The notes: generated by a model not told the origin, from the sequence alone. DNA of 64,000 nucleotides from Poriferisodalis sp965208925 (GCF_965208925.1 NZ_OZ242364.1:1426001-1490000), one strand, 5' to 3'; positions 27,168 through 36,641 are shown, numbered from the stretch's first letter. Program-made: numbers and translations.

Positions 27168-27958
27168 GCACTGTCGAGCTGGGCGACATCACGGTCAACT
27201 ACGCCCGGCACGGCTCGGGACCGCCCGTCGTGCTGCTGCACGGACTGGCCGAAGACCATCGGTCCTGGGAAGGCATCGCCGGCCATCTCGGCAGGTTCAC
27301 CGTCTACGCGCTTGACCTGCGCGGCCACGGCCGCACGACAGCCGGCGAGGGCACCGGCGCGCTGTCGCAGCTCAGCGGCGACCTCGACGCGTTCCTGCGC
27401 AACGTGACCGGCCCTGCCGCAGTGGTCGGCTACTCGCTGGGCGGCACCATCGGGCTGCGGGCAGCGACGGCGGCGGACACCCTGATCAGCCATCTGATCG
27501 CGGTGGCCACCTCGTCGGTGGTCGGCTCGGCTGCCGCCGAGTTCTTCGCGGGACGCATCGCCCAGCTCGAAGCCGGCGACGCGGGCGCCTTCGCCGCAGG
27601 CCTGCGAGACGACACGGCCGCCCAGATCGTCACCCAGTCAGACATCGACGCCGTGACCGCGAGGCGACTGGCCGCCATCGGCGACGGCAGCGGCTACATC
27701 AACGCCGCCAAGGCGATGATCGGCCTGCGGGCCGAGCCGCTCAACCCGCTGCTCGAGAACGTCGAGGTTCCCGTGGACGTCATCGGGGCATCGGACGACG
27801 TCTTCTGCCCCCGCAGGGCATCGGACATCATCACCGAACGTGTCACCGGCAGCCGGTACCACGAGATAGCCGGCGCCGGCCACCTGATCTCCGTGGACCA
27901 GCCCGGCGCCTACGGCACCCTGATCGCCAGGCTCCTGGGTGAGAGGCAATCAGCATGA
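27164..27958 (+). CDS. Alpha/beta hydrolase
   Basis: 264 aa; the start overlaps the ligase stop (ATGA). HG at 26-27 (VVLLHGLAEDHRSW), nucleophile elbow GYSLGG with Ser91, acid in DVIGASDDVFCPR and His in GAGHLISVDQP give a complete triad. Similar in layout to 3-oxoadipate enol-lactonases and related ring-opening or ester hydrolases. In this operon it could open a lactone made by the LLM monooxygenase; that is inference. Confidence 0.9.
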   Translation: MSTVELGDITVNYARHGSGPPVVLLHGLAEDHRSWEGIAGHLGRFTVYALDLRGHGRTTAGEGTGALSQLSGDLDAFLRNVTGPAAVVGYSLGGTIGLRAATAADTLISHLIAVATSSVVGSAAAEFFAGRIAQLEAGDAGAFAAGLRDDTAAQIVTQSDIDAVTARRLAAIGDGSGYINAAKAMIGLRAEPLNPLLENVEVPVDVIGASDDVFCPRRASDIITERVTGSRYHEIAGAGHLISVDQPGAYGTLIARLLGERQSA

Positions 27959-28968
27959 AGCGTCGCTACGGCATCTCCATGGGCGTGAGCCCTCGCGAGC
28001 CGTTGAGCCGCACGGCCGAGCTGGCCCGCGCCATCGACGAGCGAGGCTTCGAGGCGCTGTGGTTCATCGACTTCCAGCTCGGCATGAAGGACGTGTACGC
28101 CGCCATGAACCTGGCAGCGCTCTCCACCGACACGGTGCTCATCGGGGCAGGCGTCACCAATCTGGTCACCCGCCACCCCACCGTCACCGCCAACGCCACC
28201 GCCGCAGTCGACGAGCTGTCCGGCGGCCGCGCCGTGCTGGGTCTCGGCGCGGGATGGTCAGCGGTGCTCGGTGCCGGAGGCGCACCGTCCAAGCTGGCCG
28301 AGCTGCGCTCGGGCATCGACGAGTTCCGGCAGCTCTTCAGCGGCGAGCCATGCGATCTCTACGGCAGCCAGGTGCGCCTGGCCACCGCGACGCGGCAAGT
28401 CCCCATCTATCTGGCTGTGTCCCAGCCCGCCATGCTGCAGCTCGCCGCACAGACGTGCGACGGCGTCGTGCTCATGGGCGCCGCCGACCCCGAGTTCTGC
28501 ATGTGGCAGCTCGAGTTCATCCACCAGGGACTGGCGGCAGCCGGTCGCGACCGTTCGGAGCTGACCGTCGACCTGTTCGTCACCATGTCCATGGACGATG
28601 ACCGCCAGACCGCCCTCGGCGACGTCAGGGCCTGGGCCGTCAGCCAGGCGGCCACCTTCCATCCGTGGAAGCGCATGCCGCCTGCGTGGGAGCGATTCCG
28701 CCCCGAGTTCGAGCGCGCCGCAGGCGCGTACGGCCTCGTCGACCACCTGTCGCTCCAGGCGGAGCACAAGCACATCGTGTCCGACGACTTCGTCACGTCA
28801 GTGGCGCTGGCGGGCGACCGCGACACCTGCGTCGAACGGATCCGTGAGCTCTGGCAGCTCGACATCGACCGGATCACCTTCGCGCTGCTGTCGGGCGGTC
28901 GCGAGCAGCGTCTCGCGCAGCTGGCCGACGACCTCATCGCCAACGTCGACGCAGAGGGAGAAGGCTGA
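27955..28968 (+). CDS. LLM-class flavin-dependent oxidoreductase
   Basis: 337 aa luciferase-like (beta/alpha)8 barrel: YGISMGVSPREPLSRTAELA at the N-terminus, GAGVTNLVTRHPTVTANATA, ELSGGRAVLGLGAGWSAVLG and IYLAVSQPAMLQLAA, all typical of F420- or FMN-dependent members. ELSGGR--LGLG is the conserved flavin-site loop. Likely a monooxygenase or dehydrogenase step in the operon. Overlaps both neighbours. Confidence 0.92.
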   Translation: MKRRYGISMGVSPREPLSRTAELARAIDERGFEALWFIDFQLGMKDVYAAMNLAALSTDTVLIGAGVTNLVTRHPTVTANATAAVDELSGGRAVLGLGAGWSAVLGAGGAPSKLAELRSGIDEFRQLFSGEPCDLYGSQVRLATATRQVPIYLAVSQPAMLQLAAQTCDGVVLMGAADPEFCMWQLEFIHQGLAAAGRDRSELTVDLFVTMSMDDDRQTALGDVRAWAVSQAATFHPWKRMPPAWERFRPEFERAAGAYGLVDHLSLQAEHKHIVSDDFVTSVALAGDRDTCVERIRELWQLDIDRITFALLSGGREQRLAQLADDLIANVDAEGEG

Positions 28969-29729
28969 TGACCACGGAACAGCGAGTGGCGCTGGTGACC
29001 GCAGCCGCCGGCGCCGGCATCGGGGCCGCAGCGGCGAGGCGGCTCGCCCATGACGGCTTCGATGTGGTGGTCACCGACGCTCACGAGCGCCGGTGCCACG
29101 AGTTCGCCGACACGCTCGCCGGCGAAGTGGGCAGGCAGGTCAGCTCGTACCACCTCGATGTCACCGACCATGCCCAGGTGCACGCCGTCATCGAGGAGGC
29201 CGCTGCGGCCAAGGGCAGGCTCGATGTGCTGGTCAACAACGCAGGCTGGTCGAAGATCGAGCCGGTGGCCGAGATGTCCACCGACACGTGGCAGCGCTGC
29301 CTCGACGTCGACCTGACCGGCACGTTCGTGTGCATGCGGGCCTCGCTGCCCCACATGATCGCCGCCGGGAGCGGCTCGATCATCAACATCTCGTCGATAG
29401 CCGCCTGGGAGATGTCGGCCGAGCACGGCGCCGCATATTCGGCTGCCAAAGCCGGCGTCCTCGCGCTCACCCGTGTCGCCGCCGCCGAGAACGGCAGCCA
29501 CGGCGTGCGTGTCAATGCAATCGCACCGGGCCTGATCTACAACGACTTCCTGCGCAAGATCTATCCGGAGGAGTTCTTCAAGAGCTACCTGATCGAAAAG
29601 GCCTTCCTGGGTCGCATCGGGCAACCCGACGATGTCGCGGCCATGGTGTCGCTGCTGGCGTCGGACGAGTCGGGCTACATCACCGGCGAGGTGTTCACTG
29701 TCTCGGGCGGCGTGTCGGCTCGTGGATGA
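28968..29729 (+). CDS. Short-chain dehydrogenase/reductase
   Basis: 253 aa. Rossmann cofactor loop TAAAGAGIG at 11-19 (a mild variant of TGxxxGIG), NNAG, the catalytic Ser in IINISSIAAWE, YSAAK with Tyr and Lys, and the C-terminal DEVFTVSGG-like ending (GYITGEVFTVSGG). NAD(P)-dependent oxidation of a hydroxyl or reduction of a ketone in the pathway. Overlaps the LLM stop by one base and the amidase start by eight. Confidence 0.93.
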   Translation: MTTEQRVALVTAAAGAGIGAAAARRLAHDGFDVVVTDAHERRCHEFADTLAGEVGRQVSSYHLDVTDHAQVHAVIEEAAAAKGRLDVLVNNAGWSKIEPVAEMSTDTWQRCLDVDLTGTFVCMRASLPHMIAAGSGSIINISSIAAWEMSAEHGAAYSAAKAGVLALTRVAAAENGSHGVRVNAIAPGLIYNDFLRKIYPEEFFKSYLIEKAFLGRIGQPDDVAAMVSLLASDESGYITGEVFTVSGGVSARG

Positions 29730-31119
29730 GGGACCCCTGTGGTGGCCGGTGCATCAGCTCATCGATGCGTACCGCAGCGGCGCGCTGTCACCGGTCGAGG
29801 TCTGCGAACAGGCGCAGGAGCGCATCGCCCAGGTCAACCCGCTGCTGAACGCCGTCGTCCTCACCACCGCGGAGCTCGCCCGCAGCCAGGCGGTCGCCGC
29901 AGAGGCGGCGTATCGCGACGGCACTGCCGGCCCCCTCGCCGGCGTGCCGGTGTCGATCAAGGACGCCTTTCACATCGAGGGTCACGTCACCACGCTCGGT
30001 TCGCTGGCGCACGCCGACGACGTGATGCCGCACGACTCGGGTGCCGTTCGCCGGCTGCGCCGTGCCGGGGCCGTCTTCGTCGGCAAGACCAACGTTCCGG
30101 AGTTCTGCCAATCGGCCACCACTGACAACCTGCTGGGTGCCGACACGGCGAATCCCTTCGATCCTCTCCGCACAGCCGGCGGTTCGAGCGGCGGCGCCGC
30201 ATCGTCGGTTGCGGCGGGCATGTGCACCCTCGGCCTCGGGTCGGACGGCGGCGGATCCATTCGCATTCCTGCGTCGTTCTGCGGCCTCGTGGGCTTCAAG
30301 CCCACCTACGGCACCGTCCACGACGAGCGAGGGTTCCGTGCGTTCAGCCCGTTCATCTCTGCTGGCCCGTTGGCGCGATGCGTCGCCGATTCACGCCGCA
30401 TGCATGCGGTGCTCTCCGACGGCAACAGTGACCGGGATGCCCCCGGCGACGCGGAACCTCGCCGTGTCGCATGGTGTGCCAGGCCCGAGGGCCGCCCGAT
30501 CGATGCCGGCATCGGCGCCGCGGCCGCTGCCGCGGTGGAGGTTTTTGCGTCGTGCGGGCACGACGTGCACCCGGTGGATCTTGATCTCGGCGGCTGGGAG
30601 GAGATCTTCGGCCCGCTGGTGCTGGCCGACGAGGGCGAGCGCCGCGGTCACCTGCTGGACGGCCCCCACGAGCTGACCTGGTACTGCCGCCGGTCTCTCG
30701 AGGCAGCGCAGCGACTCGATCCCGCTGTTGTCTCGGCGGCCCGCACTGCGCTGGTGACGTACCGCGAGCGAGTCGACCGCTGGTTCGGCGACTACGACGT
30801 GATCGCCACCCCCGCCACGGCCACCACCGCGTTCGAGCTCGGATGCCGGCCGGCGGCCATCGCGGGCGAGCCCGTGTCGAAGCTGTGGGGCGCCTTCCCG
30901 TTCGCCGTGCCTTTCAACGTCTCCGGCCATCCCGCGGTGGTGCTGCCTGTCGGGTTCGTCGACGGACTGCCGGCAGCAATCCAGCTCGTCGGACGCCACG
31001 GATGCGACCACGAGCTGCTGGCCGTCGCCGAACAGCTCGAAGGGGTGCTGGACGTGCGTCCATTCGCTTCATCGGCTCTGCGCGCGCTCGCCTCCTGCAC
31101 GGGGGGCGACAGCTTCTAG
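29722..31119 (+). CDS. Amidase signature family hydrolase
   Basis: 465 aa from the GTG at 29722. The Ser-cisSer-Lys triad is visible: Lys80 in GVPVSIKDAF, cis-Ser in GGSSGG at 153-158, and nucleophile Ser179 in GSDGGGSIRIP. Resembles GatA-like or general amidases that release ammonia from a carboxamide. An amidase as the last gene suggests that the substrate of the operon carries an amide, lactam or similar bond. Its TAG shares bases with the stop of the converging FAD gene. Confidence 0.92.
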   Translation: MDEGPLWWPVHQLIDAYRSGALSPVEVCEQAQERIAQVNPLLNAVVLTTAELARSQAVAAEAAYRDGTAGPLAGVPVSIKDAFHIEGHVTTLGSLAHADDVMPHDSGAVRRLRRAGAVFVGKTNVPEFCQSATTDNLLGADTANPFDPLRTAGGSSGGAASSVAAGMCTLGLGSDGGGSIRIPASFCGLVGFKPTYGTVHDERGFRAFSPFISAGPLARCVADSRRMHAVLSDGNSDRDAPGDAEPRRVAWCARPEGRPIDAGIGAAAAAAVEVFASCGHDVHPVDLDLGGWEEIFGPLVLADEGERRGHLLDGPHELTWYCRRSLEAAQRLDPAVVSAARTALVTYRERVDRWFGDYDVIATPATATTAFELGCRPAAIAGEPVSKLWGAFPFAVPFNVSGHPAVVLPVGFVDGLPAAIQLVGRHGCDHELLAVAEQLEGVLDVRPFASSALRALASCTGGDSF

Positions 31120-32483
31120 CTCGCGCGGGCGGCCAACAGGTCGGCGACGTGGTTGGCGGTGCTCTCGCCGGTGGACAGGGCGCCGTTGACCGACGGGATG
31201 CCCATGTAGTCGCCCGTCAGGAACAGGCCGTCGATGCTGCCCGCAAGCTGGCCGGGCACCTCCGCCAGCGCGGCGAGCATCCCGGGCTCGCCCATGCACA
31301 GCGCCTCGGGCCAGCGGTAGACGCGGAAGAACAGGCCCTCGTCATCGCCGGGGAGCGCGGAGCCCGGCGGCGCGTTCCGGCGAGCGGCGCTCAGCAGCTC
31401 GTGCTTGATCGTCTCGTCGTCCAGCGGGAACAGCTCCTTGGCGCGGACGCGCCCGATGAGCAGGTCGAGAATGCTGTGGCCCGGCGGCGCGCACGCGGGC
31501 AGGAACTTGGACCGGTCCATCAGCAGCGGGGCGTCGCGGTCTTCTGCGTAGATCGCGCCATGCCAGCCCGCGGGCAGCGGCGAGCGGTCGAGGCCGATCA
31601 CCACCCGGCAGCCGGTCGAGTAGCTGACCGTGCCCAGCGCTTGGCGAACCGCCGCGGGCAGCTCGGGTACCAAGTCTGCGACCTTCGTGCCCGGCACGGC
31701 ACAGATCACCGCGTCGGCCTCGATGGTCTCGCCGCCGGCGACCACGCCGGTCGCCGTTCCGTCTGCGACGACGATCCTGCTGACGGGCGCCGACACCCGA
31801 GTGACCTCGGCGCACTCGGCGGCCAGCGCTGCGCTCAGCGAGCCGATGCCCCGCTCAGGCATGAACACCTCGCCGTCGCTCAGCATCGTCTCGCCGATGT
31901 AGGCCCGCATCAGCGCCTGGCCGGCCGGCGCCGGATCGCCCAAGATCATCTTGAGCGGCCCGCTCAGCGTCACCTGCAGCTTCTGGGGCACCCCCAGCCG
32001 CTCCAGGTAGTCGCCGAAGCTCTCGCCGTCGTCGATCTCGGCGAGGGGGCTGTCGCTGGCGAAGCTCATGTAGTCCGTCTGGCGACGGATCTGGCTGATC
32101 ACCTTGGTGCCGGCCCGGAACCCCGACGGCGACAGGAAGCCCATGGCTGCCGCTGCGGGCAGCTGCCGCACGAAGCTCCGCAGCGACCCCTCCGGCGTGG
32201 TGGTCACCCAGCGCCCGCCGCGCAGGTGCCCGAACTTCATCTGCGAGCGCACCAGCGGCAGGCCCAGCTCGTCGCAGATGCGGAAGGCGGTGTCGTAGGT
32301 GGCGGTGAAGACGAAGGCGCCCATGTCCACCGAGAAACCGTCGACCTGCTCGCCCTTGCCGCGCCCGCCGGCTCGCTCGGAACCCTCGAGCAGCAGGGGA
32401 GTGATGCCCCGCTTCTTCAGCGTGTAGGCGGCGCTGAGCCCGGCGAAGCCCCCGCCGACGATCACGACCCGCTCGGTGCTCAT
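31116..32483 (-). CDS. FAD-dependent amine oxidase/phytoene desaturase-like protein
   Basis: 455 aa. N-terminal dinucleotide fold VVIVGGGFAGLSAAYTLKKR followed by the Glu-ending strand LLLEGSERAGGRG binds FAD. The C-terminal motif SIDGLFLTGDYMGIPSVNGA is the second FAD contact in this superfamily (phytoene desaturases, protoporphyrinogen oxidases, amine oxidases). The substrate cannot be read from sequence. Its end meets the amidase end exactly. Confidence 0.88.
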   Translation of the reverse strand: MSTERVVIVGGGFAGLSAAYTLKKRGITPLLLEGSERAGGRGKGEQVDGFSVDMGAFVFTATYDTAFRICDELGLPLVRSQMKFGHLRGGRWVTTTPEGSLRSFVRQLPAAAAMGFLSPSGFRAGTKVISQIRRQTDYMSFASDSPLAEIDDGESFGDYLERLGVPQKLQVTLSGPLKMILGDPAPAGQALMRAYIGETMLSDGEVFMPERGIGSLSAALAAECAEVTRVSAPVSRIVVADGTATGVVAGGETIEADAVICAVPGTKVADLVPELPAAVRQALGTVSYSTGCRVVIGLDRSPLPAGWHGAIYAEDRDAPLLMDRSKFLPACAPPGHSILDLLIGRVRAKELFPLDDETIKHELLSAARRNAPPGSALPGDDEGLFFRVYRWPEALCMGEPGMLAALAEVPGQLAGSIDGLFLTGDYMGIPSVNGALSTGESTANHVADLLAARAS

Positions 32484-32573
32484 GCGACGGGCTCCTTTCT
32501 CGCTGGCGTAGGCGCCCGCAGTGACTCAACGCTATGGCTGCGCCGGACAGTGCCGGCGGCGGCGCCCCGCCGC

Positions 32574-34907
32574 CTAGCCCTCAGTCGAGGCGGCCAAGCG
32601 GTAGCCGACGCCGTGCTCGGTGAAGATGTAGACGGGCGCTGCAGCGTCGTCGCCGAGCTTTGCCCGCAGCTTCCTGACGGCGGCGCGCACGCGGTCGGTG
32701 TGGTTCGAGTCTGAGTGGCCCCATACCTGCCGCAGGAGCATGTCGGTGGTCACGACCCCTCCTGCGTTGGCGGCGAGCAGGCGCAGCAGGTCGAACTCGG
32801 TGGCCGTGAGGGCCACTGCGCAGCCGGCCAGGCTCACCTGCCGCCGTGTGAAGTCGACCCTGAGGTCGCCACGCGCGTAGGTCTGGGGTCCGGCCCGGTT
32901 GCGCAGCACCGCCTGGACCCTCGCGACGAGCTCGATGGCCGAGAACGGCTTGACGATGTAGTCGGCTGCGCCATTCTCCAGCGCTCTGGCGATCGTCTCG
33001 TCCCTGCCGTACCCGGAGATGAAGATGATCGGCAGCTCGGCGAGCTCCGGGGTGCTGTTCATGAGCTCGATGCCGTCAGTCCTGGGAAGCATGAGGTCGA
33101 GCAGCACCAGGCTGGGCCGTTCCGTTCGGATGAGTTCGGCAAGCTTGCCCGGGTCGCCTGACGTCAGCGGGGCGTAGCCGGCCGTCGAGAGTGCGTTCCT
33201 CACCATGTACAGCGCTTGCGGGTCGTCATCCACGATCAGGATCGGCGTCTTGGCTTCTGTCTGCCCGGCCGACCGCTGCGCGGCGACACGAGGGGCTGCT
33301 TCGGCAGAGGCGGCGGGAAGCGTGAAGGTGAAGCATGCGCCCTTGTCGGTGCCGGCGCTGTGGGCTCGGATGCGGCCGCCGTGGGCTTCCACGAGCCCCT
33401 TGCAGATGGCCAGGCCCAGTCCGGTGCCGTCGGCGAGACCCGAGCGCCGCTTGAACAGGTGCGGGAGCTGCTCAGGCGGGATCCCGCTGCCTTGATCGGT
33501 CACCGAGATCTCGATGAAGCCGTTTTCGTGGATCGCTTCGACCCGGATGGGGGACGTCTTGGGGGCGTGCCGGGCCGCGTTCGACAACAGGTTGTTCAGC
33601 ACCTGTGTGATGCGCTCGGGGTCGGCCATGGCCGGCGGCAGCGTCGGCGAGAGATCGATGACGACAGGGTTGCTCCCGCCCCCGCTGAGGAAGTTGTTCC
33701 TGGCCCTGTCGACGAGATCGGTGATGCTCGACGGCTGGGGAGTGACCGTGAGCGTGCCGGCTTCGATGCTCCCCGCGTCCAGCAGATTGGAGATGAGACC
33801 GCGCATGTGGTCGGCTTGTTCGTCGATGATGCGGAAGAACTGGAGCAGTTCCGCCTGAGGCGGGGCTGGTGTCGTTCCGAGCACGGTCGCCGCGGAGCCC
33901 TTGATGGACGTCAGAGGGGCCCGCAGCTCGTGGCTCACCATCTCGAGGAACTCCGCCCGCCGCCGCTCCAGCTCCTCGAGGCCGGCGAGGTCCTGCATGG
34001 TGATCACCACCGAGTCGCTCTCGCCGTGTGCCGAACCGATCGGGGTGACGTTCATCAGGGTCCGCACCCGGCGCCCGTCGGGTACCGACAGGGTGATCTC
34101 CCCGGCGCGCATCTGCGCAGCCTGCTCCAGCTGCTGATCCACGGGGACGTCCGCCAAGGACAGGTCCGGCCCGTCACGCACACGCCACCTCACTGCGTCG
34201 AGCAGGTCCTTGGTGCGCTGGCCCGGGTTGCTCAGCTTGTGCATGATTCGGCGCGCTTCGAGGTTGGAGGACACCACACGGCCGGCCGCCATGTCATAAA
34301 CCACGACCCCGATCGGCGACGTCTCCACTAGCGCTTCGAGGTCGGCGCGAGCCCGGTTGACGGCGGTGTGCGTTCGGGCGTTCGAGATTGCCGTCGCTGC
34401 CTGCGATGCAAACAGGACGAGGAGTTCCTCGTCTTCGCCGGTGAATTCTTGGCGGTCTTCCTGGTCGTCCACCTTGTCTCCCAAGAAGAACATGCCGAGA
34501 TGCTCGCCTTGGTGCAGCATCGGCGCGCCCTGCAACGTCGTCGAGGCCCAGTCCGGCACGGAGAGCTCGATCGAGCGCAGGTACGACGCAAGATCCGGAA
34601 TCTGCAGCGGCGCGGAGAGGTCCCGCAGGTGCTCGAAGAACCGCGGTCCGTCAGGCCACTCCACCATCACGCGACGGCTCTCGGGCGAGAAACCTCCGGT
34701 GACGAATTCCCGGATCTCGCCTCGCTCGTCGACCGTGATGATGACGCCAAGCTGTGCCCCGGTGAGCTCTCGAGCGCTCTCCAGCACTTCCTCGAGCACC
34801 GTGGCGACGTCGAGGCTCTGATTGATGCGCAGGATCGCCGAACTCAGCTTGGATATCCGGCTGCTGGTTGCCCGGTCGGCGGATTGCTTCGATTTGCGAT
34901 CGGCCAT
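32574..34907 (-). CDS. One-piece sensor kinase-response regulator with DNA-binding domain
   Basis: 777 aa, no membrane segment. Domains in order: GAF (about 35-185), PAS (195-310), histidine kinase with phospho-acceptor His326 in MVSHELRAPLTSIKG, ATPase domain (N443 in NNLLSNAARH, G1 box DQGSGIP at 471-477, G2 GTGLGLA), receiver (555-670; phospho-Asp604 in LVLLDLMLP, Lys653 in YIVKPF), and an OmpR/PhoB-type winged helix (about 680-775, VALTATEFDLLRLLA and DRVRAAVRKLRAKLG). A complete two-component system and transcription factor in one chain, responding to a cytosolic signal through GAF/PAS. A long AT-rich region follows upstream. Confidence 0.92.
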   Translation of the reverse strand: MADRKSKQSADRATSSRISKLSSAILRINQSLDVATVLEEVLESARELTGAQLGVIITVDERGEIREFVTGGFSPESRRVMVEWPDGPRFFEHLRDLSAPLQIPDLASYLRSIELSVPDWASTTLQGAPMLHQGEHLGMFFLGDKVDDQEDRQEFTGEDEELLVLFASQAATAISNARTHTAVNRARADLEALVETSPIGVVVYDMAAGRVVSSNLEARRIMHKLSNPGQRTKDLLDAVRWRVRDGPDLSLADVPVDQQLEQAAQMRAGEITLSVPDGRRVRTLMNVTPIGSAHGESDSVVITMQDLAGLEELERRRAEFLEMVSHELRAPLTSIKGSAATVLGTTPAPPQAELLQFFRIIDEQADHMRGLISNLLDAGSIEAGTLTVTPQPSSITDLVDRARNNFLSGGGSNPVVIDLSPTLPPAMADPERITQVLNNLLSNAARHAPKTSPIRVEAIHENGFIEISVTDQGSGIPPEQLPHLFKRRSGLADGTGLGLAICKGLVEAHGGRIRAHSAGTDKGACFTFTLPAASAEAAPRVAAQRSAGQTEAKTPILIVDDDPQALYMVRNALSTAGYAPLTSGDPGKLAELIRTERPSLVLLDLMLPRTDGIELMNSTPELAELPIIFISGYGRDETIARALENGAADYIVKPFSAIELVARVQAVLRNRAGPQTYARGDLRVDFTRRQVSLAGCAVALTATEFDLLRLLAANAGGVVTTDMLLRQVWGHSDSNHTDRVRAAVRKLRAKLGDDAAAPVYIFTEHGVGYRLAASTEG

Positions 34908-35470
34908 TGCTGCACCTCTGTCGAAATACTGCAGGAATATCAGCCCTAGTACATCAAACTATGGCTTATCACAGAATAAGAAACTGAAGCAGTCACTAAA
35001 CTGGCGAGAATTGCCACGATCCGTTCACATATGCCACTACCTAGCGCGCGCCTGCGTGTGTGATTGTGAGATTTTGAACGCTGCCGCATGCATGAGAGTG
35101 AGATCTGCATGAACATGTGCACGATCTGACGCGAGCATCACGGCCTCACTACCTGCACTTTCGCTGTTGAGTCCGCGCGGAAAGCGACGCAAAGAAAAGA
35201 TGCACGCCATGGATGGATATCTTAAGAAAGCAACGAATTGATCACACATATTGCCGCTATAGTCACAGCCCATTCACAAAACAAATATCGACTCAGAAGT
35301 GTCCGCATTTGAGTACTAGTTCTGACAGATTGTTGGCAACGAAACTCGCAATCGGGCGGCGTAGATGGTTTTAGTGTGGTTCTAGATCGTGCTACTTTCA
35401 GGAAAGTTCTGGGGGGCAGTCACTGTCTATGACTGCGGCCGCGAGGGAACGATCACAACTGGAGGATGCG
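34908..35470. promoter_or_regulatory. Long AT-rich intergenic region between the hybrid kinase and the betaine importer
   Basis: About 560 bases, clearly richer in A and T than anything nearby, with no supported gene on either strand. It separates two divergent transcripts and must contain both promoters. I see several TTG- and TATA-like elements (for example TATAGT near 35259) but none with a convincing partner at 16-18 bases, so I do not name a promoter. AT-rich leader DNA of this kind is common before osmotically controlled genes. Confidence 0.5.
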
Positions 35471-36511
35471 ATGTCAATACTTCGCAAGCTGGTATTGCCG
35501 TTGATGGCCTTCGCCCTAGTGGCATCGGCCTGTACGAGCGATGACGATGAGGCGGCGCCTGCAACAGAGGCACCCGCCGCCACGGAAGCCCCGGCGGCCA
35601 CCGAGGCACCGGAGCCCGAAGAAGAGGAGATGGCCGATTCGAGCGATCCCATCCGGATTCCGCTGCACAACTGGTCGAGCCAGCTGGTCGGCGCTGAGGT
35701 GGTAGGCGGCATCTTGGAAGCGGCCGGCTTCAGCGTGGAATATGTGCCGTCTGACAGCCAGGTCGTGTACCAGTCGATGTGCGACGGCGACATAGAGCTC
35801 GTCCACGAGGTCTGGGAAGGCGCCTTCGGTGTGGCCTTCCAGGAGCAGGTCGATGCCGGCTGCGTGCTCGACTGGGCCACTCACAACGCGGTGACCCGTG
35901 AGGAGTGGTGGTACCCGATCTATGTGGAAGAGCAGTGCCCCGGTCTCCCGGACTGGGAGGCGCTGAACGCGTGCGCTCACCTGTTCGCGACCGCAGAGAC
36001 CGGCGACAAGGGACGCTTCCTGGGCGGCCCGGTGGACTGGCTCAAGGGCGACGAGGAGCGCGTCGAGGGCCTCGGCATGGACTTCGAGGTGATCAACGCC
36101 GGTTCGGCGGCCACCTTGTGGGCTGAGCTGGATGCAGCCTCGGCGGACAACACGCCGATCGTGCTGTTCAACTGGACGCCCAACTTCGTGGAAGCCGTCT
36201 ATGAGGGCAAGTTCATCGAGTTCCCGACCTTCGAGGACGCCTGCCGCACCGATCCCGAATGGGGCACCAACAAAGAACTGACCCATGACTGCGGCAACCC
36301 GGCCGACGGCTACCTCAAGACGGGCGTGGGCATCCACTTCCCCGACAAGTGGCCCACGGCTGCAGCCATCGTGCAGCGCATGGACTTCACCAACCCGATG
36401 CTGGCCGCCATGGCCGCAGCGGTGGATGTGGACGGCAAGGAAGCATCAGAGGCAGCCCAGGAATGGCTGGCTGCCAACGAGGATCTCTGGCGGAGCTGGA
36501 TCGACGGCTGA
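35471..36511 (+). CDS. Glycine betaine/proline betaine-type binding lipoprotein
   Basis: 346 aa from the ATG at 35471 behind GGAGGA. Lipobox LVASAC with Cys21, then a short Ala-Thr-Glu-Ala-Pro repeat linker and an acidic patch before the binding domain. The domain resembles ProX/OpuAC (PIRIPLHNWSSQLVGAEVVG; SMCDGDIELVHEVWEG; VLFNWTPNFVEAVYEG) with many Trp and Tyr for a quaternary-ammonium cage. First gene of a three-gene compatible-solute importer. Ligand (glycine betaine, proline betaine, choline) is inferred from family only. Confidence 0.88.
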   Translation: MSILRKLVLPLMAFALVASACTSDDDEAAPATEAPAATEAPAATEAPEPEEEEMADSSDPIRIPLHNWSSQLVGAEVVGGILEAAGFSVEYVPSDSQVVYQSMCDGDIELVHEVWEGAFGVAFQEQVDAGCVLDWATHNAVTREEWWYPIYVEEQCPGLPDWEALNACAHLFATAETGDKGRFLGGPVDWLKGDEERVEGLGMDFEVINAGSAATLWAELDAASADNTPIVLFNWTPNFVEAVYEGKFIEFPTFEDACRTDPEWGTNKELTHDCGNPADGYLKTGVGIHFPDKWPTAAAIVQRMDFTNPMLAAMAAAVDVDGKEASEAAQEWLAANEDLWRSWIDG

Positions 36512-36555
36512 GCGGTCCAGCGGACAAGAAACGGACCTCCTCCCGAGGCGCGGTT

Positions 36556-36616
36556 GACGGGGAAGGGCACTGCAATCTCGGATCTGGCGATCCCGGGATC
36601 GGCGCTCTTCCCCGTC
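36556..36616 (+). promoter_or_regulatory. Intercistronic stem-loop between binding protein and ATPase genes
   Basis: GACGGGGAAG (36556-36565) is complementary to CTTCCCCGTC (36607-36616); inside the loop lies a perfect 12-base palindrome GATCCCGGGATC (36589-36600). There is no T run. In other importer operons such structures stabilise the upstream mRNA so the binding protein is made in excess; that role is inferred here. Confidence 0.5.
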
Positions 36617-36641
36617 GGCTGCGTTAACCAGCCGGCAGAGC

